From: Nitrososphaerales archaeon TH1920
Lineage (GTDB): Archaea; Thermoproteota; Nitrososphaeria; Nitrososphaerales; Nitrososphaeraceae
Reading direction: 5' to 3'
DNA: 9,231 nucleotides
NCBI GenBank assembly: GCA_014523495.1
Contig: JAATVM010000123.1
Location: forward strand, 1-9,231
The position numbers and the translations under genes are program-made. Shown one piece after another: positions 1-6,279 of the stretch (position 1 is its first letter; every line of letters begins with the position of its first letter). A model generated the notes under the pieces. That model saw only the letters and a program-made list of their open reading frames with translations, had not been told where the DNA came from and made no database searches.

Positions 1-46
1 CCTCTCCACTTAACGTTTTGATTGACGAGACCCAGCAATGTTTGAT

Positions 47-1405
47 TTACAAGTAATCGTAAAGTGTGATTTTTCCGACTCCTGCAATTTTTCCAATTTC
101 AAATCTGTCCTTTGACTTTAAAAGACTTGCAGTTGCATCGATTCCAATTTTTGTAGTTATCAGATTATTCTGATCACTAGAGGGATCCAGGCTTGATCCT
201 TTTGAATTTGATACTATCAAGAGATCTCTATCTGCCTGACACCTGGTGGAAATTGCATACTCCACTTCGGTAGGATTTGTGGGGTCTATATCATCATCAA
301 CAACAATCGCCATCTTTAGCGAAGGATGTGCTGCAAAGGCTGCAACAATTGCATTTTTTGGTTCCCCTTCCAATTTTTTTCTTATTTGAATAACACCAAC
401 TAGCCAGTTACTCCCTCCATCTGTCAAATGAACAGCTTTGGTACCTGATACCACATCTTTCACACTATGTAAAAGTTTAGATTCTATCGGCAATCCCATC
501 AATAATCTATGTTCTCCATATCCGGGCAATATGTCATGATAAACGGGATCGCTAGTTAGGTAAATTTTCTCCAATTCAAAAATAGGTTGCCTTCTCTTAA
601 TATCATAAGTTCTTAGCATTTCAACCATTTGTTCCTCTGCTGTTTCATCCACAAGAATCCTTCCTTCCATGAGAATCTCAGAATTCCTTGGAACGTAAAG
701 TCCTGTACTTGGGGATTTAGTCAATGTCAAGCTATTACCCATTAATGAATTTGCAATTTTTAGTTCGTTCTCTCCATAAGGGGCTTGATAAGCAGCTGCA
801 ACAGAAATTGCAGGATGAGCTCCAATAATTATTGAAACAGGCAAATCCTCACCATGTTCCTTTGAACTAGTAAAGCATTTGTGAAGATGTCTTCCTTCCA
901 CCATTCTTATAACCATTCTTCTTTTATCCAATCTCAATAAACGATGAGTTGATAAATTCTGATTTCCTGTTTCTTTGTCTTTGGCTATAACTAAAGATGA
1001 AGTTATATAGGCCCCAGAATCCTTTTCAAAGTGCGTCACAATAGGCAAATCAAACAAGTTCGTTGAATTTTTCTCCCACTTATTATTATCATTTGTATTT
1101 ATTATTTCAGAATTATTTTTTATGGCATCTTTTATCTTATCTTGTATTAGATTTTCATTTTTTGAATTTATTGCTAATGCTATTCTGTTTCTTGTACCTA
1201 GAACATTTGCAGCCACTTTTATCTTGCTATTTTTTACCGATTCAAAAAGTACCGCCTTTCCTCTATCCAATTTACATACTATAGCCGCAAGTTCAAATTT
1301 TGGATCTACTGGTTTTCTTATTCTTATTAGTTCGTTTCTTTTCTCTAGTTCACTTAGAAAATCTTTAAATCCATGGATCTTGTTGAATTCAAATCTTGTT
1401 TTCAT
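47..1405 (-). CDS. UbiD-family decarboxylase, probably anhydromevalonate phosphate decarboxylase
   Basis: This 452-residue protein has the full length of an archaeal UbiD enzyme, a family that decarboxylates unsaturated acids using prenylated FMN. Visible family blocks are LSTHRLLRLD (151-160), the segment around GAHPAISVAAAYQAPYGENE (195-214), PRNSEILMEG (239-248), EHRLLMGLP (298-306), VVDDDIDP (368-375) with a following TRCQADRD, LDPSS (406-410) and GIDAT (421-425). The EHRLLMGLP and DDDIDP blocks fit the archaeal branch that includes the Aeropyrum enzyme converting trans-anhydromevalonate 5-phosphate to isopentenyl phosphate in the modified mevalonate pathway, so that role is the favoured inference. 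The usual EGPF stretch is not recognisable; EEQMVEMLRTYD (257-268) occupies its place. The ATG lies two bases beyond the stop of the upstream gene, so the two are probably cotranscribed. No strong Shine-Dalgarno sequence precedes it. Family membership is secure; substrate is not. Confidence 0.88.
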   Translation of the reverse strand: MKTRFEFNKIHGFKDFLSELEKRNELIRIRKPVDPKFELAAIVCKLDRGKAVLFESVKNSKIKVAANVLGTRNRIALAINSKNENLIQDKIKDAIKNNSEIINTNDNNKWEKNSTNLFDLPIVTHFEKDSGAYITSSLVIAKDKETGNQNLSTHRLLRLDKRRMVIRMVEGRHLHKCFTSSKEHGEDLPVSIIIGAHPAISVAAAYQAPYGENELKIANSLMGNSLTLTKSPSTGLYVPRNSEILMEGRILVDETAEEQMVEMLRTYDIKRRQPIFELEKIYLTSDPVYHDILPGYGEHRLLMGLPIESKLLHSVKDVVSGTKAVHLTDGGSNWLVGVIQIRKKLEGEPKNAIVAAFAAHPSLKMAIVVDDDIDPTNPTEVEYAISTRCQADRDLLIVSNSKGSSLDPSSDQNNLITTKIGIDATASLLKSKDRFEIGKIAGVGKITLYDYL

Positions 1406-1407
1406 CT

Positions 1408-1767
1408 CTATTCACTTGTCTTTGTTTCCAATAATTTTAATACTTCATTCATTATCTCTTGCATTTCAGTTAATGTTAATTGATTCTTATTGTTGAAATT
1501 AGTAATTACTATTCCATTTATCATTAATGATATTTTCTCCGACAAAGTCTTCATAAATATGGGATCTCTGATATTTGGGATTACTCTTGCACTTTGAGTC
1601 CTATTATTGGATGTTACAGAAACATGTAGTCCACCTATTTTGCACAAATCTTCAGAAAGGGAAACAAAACAACCGTTATTAAATTCAATGAATTTTAATA
1701 GAAAAACTCTTTTTGATTTCAGGGTAATTCTCTTTTCAATAAAGTTACCTTGGTGAGTTCCGCTCAA
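1408..1767 (-). CDS. Small conserved-looking protein of unknown function, TTG start
   Basis: I do not recognise this 119-residue protein with certainty. It has no signal peptide and no membrane segment. It reads as an N-terminal run of beta strands (about residues 12-52), a polar link ending in SARVIPNIRDP, then alternating helix and strand with a charged C-terminal helix (LTEMQEIMNEVLKLLE). That order is loosely like small PAC3/PAC4-type proteasome assembly chaperones, but this is a fold impression only. The start must be TTG at 1765-1767, because an in-frame TAA lies two codons upstream and the first internal ATG is near residue 72. It ends two bases before the UbiD start, which argues for one transcript. 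An 11-codon upstream reading frame ends in a TTGA overlap with this start. Confidence 0.7.
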   Translation of the reverse strand: MSGTHQGNFIEKRITLKSKRVFLLKFIEFNNGCFVSLSEDLCKIGGLHVSVTSNNRTQSARVIPNIRDPIFMKTLSEKISLMINGIVITNFNNKNQLTLTEMQEIMNEVLKLLETKTSE

Positions 1768-1799
1768 TGCTTACTGATAGTATTCTGGTACAATAACAT
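1764..1799 (-). other. Possible 11-codon upstream reading frame overlapping the next start
   Basis: On the minus strand an ATG at 1797-1799 opens a frame of eleven codons (MLLYQNTISKH) whose TGA stop shares two bases with the TTG start of the next gene (TTGA). It lies in the leader downstream of the predicted TATA box. The arrangement could couple translation of the TTG-started gene to the short frame, but a chance frame this small is also plausible. Confidence 0.25.
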
Positions 1800-1854
1800 A
1801 TCTAAATCATTTGATTTGTTAGTCTCCTCTTGATTTGTCCACCTTATCAAGTCT

Positions 1855-1867
1855 ATTTATAATAAAA
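1855..1867 (-). promoter_or_regulatory. TATA-like box for the 1767/UbiD gene pair
   Basis: Read on the minus strand, this AT-only stretch gives TTTTATTATAAA, an archaeal TATA-box-like element. Transcription from it would begin around 1830 and leave a leader of about 60 bases, which includes an AGGAGA near 1823-1829 that is too far from the TTG to act as its ribosome site. This is prediction from composition and spacing only. Confidence 0.4.
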
Positions 1868-1950
1868 TTTTTTATATTATTTTAGGCATTGAAACTTGAT
1901 TTTATATCTGTAATTTTCATCCTGGGAATTAATTAATTAAAGTAATATCT

Positions 1951-2589
1951 CTAGAAAATACGACCAGAACGCAAGGCTATAGACCTTGCAGACCACATGT
2001 CCCTAATTCCACGACAATTTGGCAATATGTTACGCGAAGTACCGAATTCGTTAACAATTTCAATTCTTACTGATCTATATAGATTCTTTATTTCTTGTGC
2101 AATATGATTACATTTAATCGAATCGCCATTTCCAATTTTCAGAATCTTTTTGTCGGAATTTATGCAAGACAATATATTCATAATGAATTTAACTGCCTCT
2201 CTTATTGATCTTTGAACAGTACTGTATAATTCTGAATGTAAGTATAAAACATAGATTCCTATCCTGTTTCCAGGATCTACTCCTACAACCAAAGTATCCT
2301 CTAAATAATTCCCATTCAAGTTTTTTAGGAGTCTTGCCTTAAAGAGGGGCGGAAATGTATCAAGCTGAAAATCAAATATCAGATCCTCTCTTCTAATTAG
2401 CGATGCTTCGTTCTTAGTTGTTATGATTACCTTTGCATTTGTCTTGGAAGCCTCTTCTGGAGAAAGGGAAGAAAAACTAATATTCATAGATTTTAGCATG
2501 CTTACAATTTTATAATATGGCCGACCTTCGACAGTTGCTACCACTATTTGATTTGAAGATTGTTCTGTCACTAAGGGCGTTTCATTCAA
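1951..2589 (-). CDS. RNase H-fold (RuvC/YqgF-like) putative nuclease
   Basis: This 212-residue protein has two apparent parts. Residues 14-100 form an alpha/beta N-terminal region (IVVATVEGRPYYKIVSMLKS, then KVIITTK). Residues 100-212 have the strand and residue pattern of an RNase H-like or Holliday-junction-resolvase fold: VVGVDPGNRIG (101-111) as the first strand with Asp105, KIGNGD (151-156), IEIVNEFGTS (176-185) with Glu181, and RDMWSARSIAL (196-206) with Asp197. The order D-E-D matches the metal-binding acids of RuvC and YqgF. A role in branched DNA or RNA processing is inference. The start is TTG at 2587-2589. No ATG exists in frame before residue 32; GTG codons at 7 and 16 are alternatives. 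A TATA-like box about 26 bases upstream of the TTG favours a leaderless transcript. It does not read as a canonical bacterial RuvC. Confidence 0.75.
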   Translation of the reverse strand: MNETPLVTEQSSNQIVVATVEGRPYYKIVSMLKSMNISFSSLSPEEASKTNAKVIITTKNEASLIRREDLIFDFQLDTFPPLFKARLLKNLNGNYLEDTLVVGVDPGNRIGIYVLYLHSELYSTVQRSIREAVKFIMNILSCINSDKKILKIGNGDSIKCNHIAQEIKNLYRSVRIEIVNEFGTSRNILPNCRGIRDMWSARSIALRSGRIF

Positions 2590-2608
2590 TTATACTAATT
2601 TTTAATTC

Positions 2609-2619
2609 TTATTAAATAT
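2609..2619 (-). promoter_or_regulatory. TATA-like box for the RuvC/YqgF-like gene
   Basis: On the minus strand this reads AATATTTAAT, centred about 26 bases before the TTG start at 2589. The spacing is what an archaeal leaderless gene would have and supports the TTG as the start. It is predicted from sequence only. Confidence 0.4.
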
Positions 2620-2640
2620 TTTGAGTTTTAATGAAAATAC

Positions 2641-2982
2641 TTACAAAGATTCGTTTGTATCCTTTTTGTTTAAAACGGAATCTACCACTAGTTTAACGGA
2701 CTTTTCAAATGAAAGTTTTGTATTTTCTCTAAGTTTTGTCAAGTTAGTTTCCGCTTCATTCAGGATTTTCTGTGATTTCTCCTCTGCTTCTTGCTTGGCG
2801 TCTGAGATTATTTTTTCGGATTCCTTTTTAGCAATTTCAATTATCTTTTCTCTGAGCTTTGATATTTCTTTATCAGAGTCAGTGATAATTCTCTTTTTCA
2901 TATCTTGAACTTTAATTGATAAACTTTCAATATCATTTTCAAGTTCAGCTAGTGCGTTAACGATTTTATCTACAGAGGACAT
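2641..2982 (-). CDS. Coiled-coil protein, probable A-type ATP synthase peripheral stalk subunit (subunit H-like)
   Basis: The 113-residue product is almost entirely charged helix with no membrane segment. Residues 5-90 show unbroken coiled-coil character (LAELENDIESLSIKVQDMKK, then ISKLREKIIEIAKKESEKII and DAKQEAEEKSQKI). The Ala/Glu/Lys-rich right part, with repeated AKKE-, AKQEAEE- and NEAE-type steps, resembles subunits E/H (AhaH) of archaeal ATP synthase stalks, and about 105-115 residues is the usual length of subunit H. No other ATP synthase gene is in view, so the call rests on coiled-coil style and length. Another coiled-coil scaffold protein is a real alternative. A TATA-like box lies about 33 bases upstream of the ATG, and GGAGA directly precedes the start. 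Confidence 0.6.
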   Translation of the reverse strand: MSSVDKIVNALAELENDIESLSIKVQDMKKRIITDSDKEISKLREKIIEIAKKESEKIISDAKQEAEEKSQKILNEAETNLTKLRENTKLSFEKSVKLVVDSVLNKKDTNESL

Positions 2983-3008
2983 TCTCCTGTACCAGAAAAT
3001 CCTATCAC

Positions 3009-3019
3009 CATATATTAAC
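3009..3019 (-). promoter_or_regulatory. TATA-like box for the stalk-subunit-like gene
   Basis: The minus strand reads GTTAATATATGG here, about 33 bases before the ATG at 2982. It sits in the 79-base gap after NAC and suggests the coiled-coil gene can be transcribed apart from the PUA-NAC pair. Confidence 0.4.
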
Positions 3020-3061
3020 TCTGCATAAACAAGAGATTTTGTGTGAATTCATAGGGTAGCT

Positions 3062-3397
3062 CTATGTCGTAAGATTTAGTATTGCCTGTGCAATATCTCC
3101 CTTTGTATCAGTTAGAGCCATTATGGCTTTTTCTCTAGAACTTGAAGATTGTTGCATAACTAGGATTATATCTTCCTCCTTGAAAGAAGGAACTTCTCTT
3201 TCTCTTTCTTCTATATCTCCAGCAATAATCTGAAAAATAGTACTATCTTTTCCCTTCATTTCAATCACTTGTGGTTTTATCAAAAAGATTTCCTTCGTAT
3301 CAGTTTTAATAACCACTTCCTCGACGTTGCCTAATTCCTGCATGTTTAGACCCATCTTGTCTAACATTCGTCTCATTTCACGATTACCGCGCATCAT
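3062..3397 (-). CDS. nac: Archaeal nascent polypeptide-associated complex protein (NAC)
   Basis: NAC binds near the ribosome exit tunnel and contacts emerging nascent chains; in archaea it acts as a homodimer. The 111-residue length is typical. Residues 1-20 hold the basic, Met-rich leader MMRGNREMRRMLDKMGLNMQ, residues 21-65 the NAC beta domain (EVVIKTDTKEIFLIKPQVIEM then FQIIAGD), and residues 73-110 a UBA-like three-helix domain (FKEEDIILVM, SREKAIMALTDTKGDIAQAILNL). Two ATG codons stand in tandem at the start; the outer one overlaps the stop of the upstream PUA gene as ATGA, so translation is probably coupled. An AGGGGAG stretch lies about 13 bases before the start. Confidence 0.95.
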   Translation of the reverse strand: MMRGNREMRRMLDKMGLNMQELGNVEEVVIKTDTKEIFLIKPQVIEMKGKDSTIFQIIAGDIEEREREVPSFKEEDIILVMQQSSSSREKAIMALTDTKGDIAQAILNLTT

Positions 3398-3882
3398 GGA
3401 TTTTCTTGCTCCCCTCTACTTTTTATTCCTTCTCTAATCTTCACAGCGACATCTCCTATTCTCCCTTTTAACTGGGATTGACTGACAACTGATTTTCCTA
3501 CAGCAATTACAACGTTATTCTTATCTACTACGACTACTTCGGACCCAATATTGATATTTGAACCGAACCATTCGATATGTTTACAAAATAATGATCTTCC
3601 TTCGCTAACGAAAGGAACAGCCTCTTCTTTTGGAATAATACAATTTTGATTAAAACTGCTATCTTTCAACAAGATTGAAGCGCCGTAAATAGTAAGGGCT
3701 ATTCCGCCATCTGATCTTAAAGTACCCACTAAATGATCGTTTATTCCAAAACTCTTAATTCTTCCAGTTCTTCTAGAATATGAAAATGAAAGATCTCTCG
3801 GTAGAAAATTTGATACGCCTTTACCAAAAAGTGCATCTATGTGATAAAAAATTTTTTCGTTAGGATTCAACACTTGTCTCAT
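3394..3882 (-). CDS. PUA-domain RNA-binding protein
   Basis: The 162-residue protein has a C-terminal PUA domain at about 81-155: CIIPKEEAVPFVSEGRSLFCKHI, then GSEVVVVDKNNVVIAVGKSVVS, closing with GRIGDVAVKIREG. This is the strand order and the G.AV..R.G ending of PUA modules that bind structured RNA in tRNA- and rRNA-modifying enzymes. Residues 1-75 (FLPRDLSFSYSRRTGRIKSF, GTLRSDGGIALTIYGA) look like the short pre-PUA domain of archaeal TGT/PUA proteins. No catalytic domain is present. It overlaps NAC by four bases, so a link to ribosome or nascent-chain work is inferred. A good TATA-like box lies just upstream of the ATG. Confidence 0.85.
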   Translation of the reverse strand: MRQVLNPNEKIFYHIDALFGKGVSNFLPRDLSFSYSRRTGRIKSFGINDHLVGTLRSDGGIALTIYGASILLKDSSFNQNCIIPKEEAVPFVSEGRSLFCKHIEWFGSNINIGSEVVVVDKNNVVIAVGKSVVSQSQLKGRIGDVAVKIREGIKSRGEQENP

Positions 3883-3895
3883 TTAATTTGAATTC

Positions 3896-3906
3896 TCTAT
3901 TTAAAA
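3896..3906 (-). promoter_or_regulatory. TATA-like box for the PUA-NAC operon
   Basis: The minus strand reads GTTTTAAATAG, a near-consensus archaeal TATA box centred about 20 bases before the PUA ATG at 3882. A transcript starting at the usual distance would have little or no leader. The 220 bases between the two divergent operons hold no open frame worth calling. Confidence 0.5.
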
Positions 3907-4102
3907 CATATCTGGTATTAAACAAAATCTCATTTAGAATTTGCCAAAACTATGATTGTGATATCAAAAGTTCATATAGACCGATACCTTATTTACACTC
4001 CAACACGTCCTTTGTTACTATTGAATATACTTGATAGATGGTTATTCAAATGATATATTAGTAAAAAATAAAACGCTATGTTAGTCTATGCATTTATGAT
4101 TA

Positions 4103-4510
4103 ATGGCGTCTTGTGAAATCTGCGGAATTCAGATAATGGATCGCGGCGAAAAGGTTCTTGTAGAAGGCAATTTGTTGACGGTATGCAAGACTTGCTCAAA
4201 AAGAGGCAAGCCATCAAATAACCAACCAAATATTCAAAAATCGTTTGTAAGGCCAAAAAAAATGATAAAGCCTAATAAAATCACATTTGATGATTCTACT
4301 ATTCTAGTCAATGATTTTTCAGAGGTCATTCGAAAATCTAGGATGATAAAAGGCCTTACCCACGAACAATTGGGAATTCTCATCAAAGAGCGTGCTTCGT
4401 TACTGCGAAAAATAGAGAGTGGTTCATTAAAACCTGACGAAGAATTAACCAAAAAGCTAGAAAGATTTTTTCGAATAAATCTCTATACTGAGGTAGACTC
4501 CGGTGAATAA
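4103..4510 (+). CDS. mbf1: Archaeal multiprotein bridging factor 1 (aMBF1)
   Basis: The 135-residue protein has the two-part aMBF1 architecture. Residues 1-35 form a small zinc ribbon with CEIC and CKTC (Cys4, Cys7, Cys28, Cys31). A basic linker rich in Lys and Pro follows (46-60). Residues 73-127 form a Cro/C1-type helix-turn-helix (EVIRKSRMIKGLTHEQLGILIKERASLLRKIESGSLKPDEELTKKLERFF). In archaea the protein associates with small ribosomal subunits and is linked to translation; eukaryotic MBF1 is a transcription coactivator. It is the first gene of the operon with hflX and trm56. Its last eight bases overlap the hflX start. The ATG directly precedes the zinc ribbon. Confidence 0.95.
   Translation: MASCEICGIQIMDRGEKVLVEGNLLTVCKTCSKRGKPSNNQPNIQKSFVRPKKMIKPNKITFDDSTILVNDFSEVIRKSRMIKGLTHEQLGILIKERASLLRKIESGSLKPDEELTKKLERFFRINLYTEVDSGE
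4490..4494 (+). promoter_or_regulatory. Ribosome binding site fixing the GTG start of hflX
   Basis: GAGGT ends eight bases before GTG 4503, inside the end of the aMBF1 gene. This placement supports GTG as the hflX start and translation from a shared message. Confidence 0.5.
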
Positions 4511-5597
4511 ATCCTCAGTACTTATTACTTATCCGATAGAACACGTTGCTAGTGAAGCTAAATCCTTGGCAGAATCTGCAGGTTATTCAGTTGTACAGCT
4601 TGTAACTCAAAGACATTTAACAAGATCAAAATTTGGTATTGGAAAAGGAAAAGCAGATCAAGTCAGGGAATTGGTCAAGTCTTTGAATATAGAATTTGTA
4701 ATCTTTGATGAAATATTAAAGCCAACTCAACAATATAATTTGGCAAAACTATGCGATATCAATATCATTGATAGGGAAAAACTAATTCTTGAAATTTTTA
4801 GATTGAGATCAAATACTGAAGAATCTAAAATTCAGATAAAACTTGCTGAAATGCATTATGAAGCGGTAAGAATTAAAGAGAAAGTAAGGCTTGCAAAGAA
4901 AGGAGAACAGCCAGGTTTTTTTGGCCTGGGAAAATATGATGCGGATGTTCATTTACTTGATATAAAGAGGAGAATTTCTGTTCTAAGGAAAAAACTTTTA
5001 AAAGAAGAAAAAAGAAAACTTTTACAAAGAACTGGTAGATTAAGATCCGGTTTTCCACTTGTATCCATTATAGGATATACGTCGGTTGGAAAAACAACTC
5101 TCTTTAATCTTTTAACGGGAGAATCAAAAATGGTAGGTATTGAATTGTTTACAACTCTGTCAACATCCAGCAGGGTTGTGAACATTAAGGAAAATAAAGT
5201 AATGTTCTCTGATACAGTAGGTTTCATAAGTAAACTTCCTGCATACATGATAGATGCTTTTAAATCGACTTTACAAGAATTAATCTTTTCAAACATTATT
5301 CTCCTTGTATTGGATATAAGTCAGAGTTACGAAATGATAAAAAAGCAATTATTAAGTAGTTTTACGGTCTTGATTCACTTGGGAGTATCAACGGCAAAAA
5401 TAATTTATGTTTTCAATAAGATGGATCTTGTAAGTCTCGAAGATGCACAAGAAAAATCTAAGAAGTTGGGAATATTAAATGAAGGTAGTAACAATGTTGT
5501 TATGATATCATCAAAGACAGGAATGAATGTAAATGTTCTCCTCGAAATTATCGAATCCAAAATTTTTGTCAATATGATGAAGGTTGATAATAATTAA
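4503..5597 (+). CDS. hflX: HflX-type ribosome-associated GTPase
   Basis: The 364-residue protein has the HflX layout. Residues 1-110 are the N-terminal domain (GIGKGKADQV at 45-54, VIFDEILKPTQQYNLAK at 66-82, DREKLILEIF at 90-99). A helical linker covers 110-180. The G domain carries G1 GYTSVGKT (191-198), the switch I FTTL (216-219), G3 DTVG (237-240), G4 NKMD (305-308) and G5 SSKTG (336-340). HflX binds ribosomes and in bacteria splits stalled 70S particles; the archaeal role is less well known. The glycine-rich linker motif of bacteria (RGPGETQLE..RR) is reshaped here into GFFGLGKYDADVHLLDIKRR (138-157). G1 has SV where NA is common. The gene overlaps aMBF1 by eight bases and trm56 by one (TAATG). 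Confidence 0.95.
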   Translation: MNKSSVLITYPIEHVASEAKSLAESAGYSVVQLVTQRHLTRSKFGIGKGKADQVRELVKSLNIEFVIFDEILKPTQQYNLAKLCDINIIDREKLILEIFRLRSNTEESKIQIKLAEMHYEAVRIKEKVRLAKKGEQPGFFGLGKYDADVHLLDIKRRISVLRKKLLKEEKRKLLQRTGRLRSGFPLVSIIGYTSVGKTTLFNLLTGESKMVGIELFTTLSTSSRVVNIKENKVMFSDTVGFISKLPAYMIDAFKSTLQELIFSNIILLVLDISQSYEMIKKQLLSSFTVLIHLGVSTAKIIYVFNKMDLVSLEDAQEKSKKLGILNEGSNNVVMISSKTGMNVNVLLEIIESKIFVNMMKVDNN

Positions 5598-6142
5598 TGT
5601 CTATTGCAGTTCTCAGATTGGGACACAGACTTGTAAGGGACGATAGAACTACAACGCATGTTGCATTAGTTTCAAGAGCTTTTGGTTGTAAAAAGATTTT
5701 CATGACCGAGGTGGATGATTCAATACTCCAAACGGTTAGAAAAGTATGTGTTGATTGGGGAGGTTCTAATGAATTTGAAATTGAAATTATTCACGATTGG
5801 AAATCATTGATATATTCATGGAAGAAAGAGAATGGCATCATTGTTCACCTAACCATGTACGGAATTAATATAGAAAATCTATCACTTGATTCTAGAGAAG
5901 GAAAAAATATTCTGATTGTAATAGGAGCAAGTAAAGTACCTAAGGAAGTTTATTCATTGGCCGATTTGAATATAGCTGTTGGTAATCAGCCACATTCAGA
6001 AATTGCTGCATTAGCAATTTTTTTGGACAGATTCTATAATGGTAAGGAATTGGTCTATTCCTTCGAAAATGCAAAAATGAAAATAATACCATCCTTGCAT
6101 GGTAAAAGAGTTAGAATAAGAAAACTAAAAAAGTTAAGTTAA
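5597..6142 (+). CDS. trm56: tRNA (cytidine(56)-2'-O)-methyltransferase Trm56
   Basis: This SPOUT-class enzyme methylates the 2'-hydroxyl of C56 in the T-loop of archaeal tRNAs using S-adenosylmethionine. The 181-residue product shows the diagnostic family blocks: VLRLGHR (5-11), RDDRTTTHVALVSRAFG (14-30), VHLTMYG (83-89), IVIGASKVP (107-115) and the knot-forming ADLNIAVGNQPHSEIAALAIFLDRF (122-146). A lysine- and arginine-rich tail (170-180) may contact tRNA. The ATG shares its A with the hflX stop codon. It is the last protein gene of the aMBF1-hflX-trm56 operon and stands 58 bases before a tRNA-Leu gene; both nearby tRNAs have C56 in a TTCAAAT loop, so both are plausible substrates. Confidence 0.96.
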   Translation: MSIAVLRLGHRLVRDDRTTTHVALVSRAFGCKKIFMTEVDDSILQTVRKVCVDWGGSNEFEIEIIHDWKSLIYSWKKENGIIVHLTMYGINIENLSLDSREGKNILIVIGASKVPKEVYSLADLNIAVGNQPHSEIAALAIFLDRFYNGKELVYSFENAKMKIIPSLHGKRVRIRKLKKLS

Positions 6143-6168
6143 GTTGATTGTTAACGATATTTCAATTA

Positions 6169-6178
6169 CTTAAATGAA
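6169..6178 (+). promoter_or_regulatory. TATA-like box for tRNA-Leu
   Basis: ACTTAAATGA is centred about 27 bases before the first base of the mature tRNA at 6201, the expected archaeal spacing. Prediction by position only. Confidence 0.35.
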
Positions 6179-6233
6179 AGTCAATTGGATGAATATTTGT
6201 GCGGGGGTTGCCAAGCTTGGTCAAAGGCGTGAG

Positions 6234-6252
6234 ATTATGAATCTGACACGAT
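6234..6252 (+). other. tRNA-Leu intron 1 (position 30/31, 19 bases)
   Basis: The bulge-helix-bulge is CGTG (6228-6231) paired with CACG (6247-6250). The 5' bulge is AG|A (6232-6234) and the 3' bulge AT|G (6251-6253), each cut after its second base. A short TTA/TGA inner helix (6235-6237 with 6244-6246) closes the loop. The site is non-canonical, inside the anticodon stem. Confidence 0.88.
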
Positions 6253-6259
6253 GCTCAGA

Positions 6260-6279
6260 AGAAATGATCTAGCTGAGAA
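6260..6279 (+). other. tRNA-Leu intron 2 (canonical position 37/38, 20 bases)
   Basis: The central helix is CTCA (6254-6257, including part of the anticodon) with TGAG (6274-6277). The bulges are GA|A (6258-6260) and AA|A (6278-6280). The inner helix is nearly absent, a relaxed motif. The outer helix is the mature anticodon stem, which exists only once intron 1 is removed. Confidence 0.88.

Noticed and set aside
1..46. Possible edge of another gene at the left end (open frames on both strands)
   Set aside because: Forty-six bases are too few to identify a protein or choose a strand; a plus-strand frame running into 57-59 and a minus-strand TTG frame are both possible.
1063..1496. Plus-strand open frames opposite the UbiD gene and its upstream neighbour (1063-1284, 1122-1496)
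   Set aside because: Phe/Leu/Ser-rich translations typical of antisense shadows of an AT-rich gene; the minus-strand genes have recognisable or coherent protein character.
2621..2908. Plus-strand 95-residue frame opposite the coiled-coil gene
   Set aside because: The Ser/Phe-rich product is the antisense image of a Glu/Lys-rich coiled coil.
4234..5296. Minus-strand frames inside aMBF1 and hflX (4234-4452, 4873-5058, 4949-5296)
   Set aside because: They lie wholly inside well-supported genes and encode no recognisable protein.
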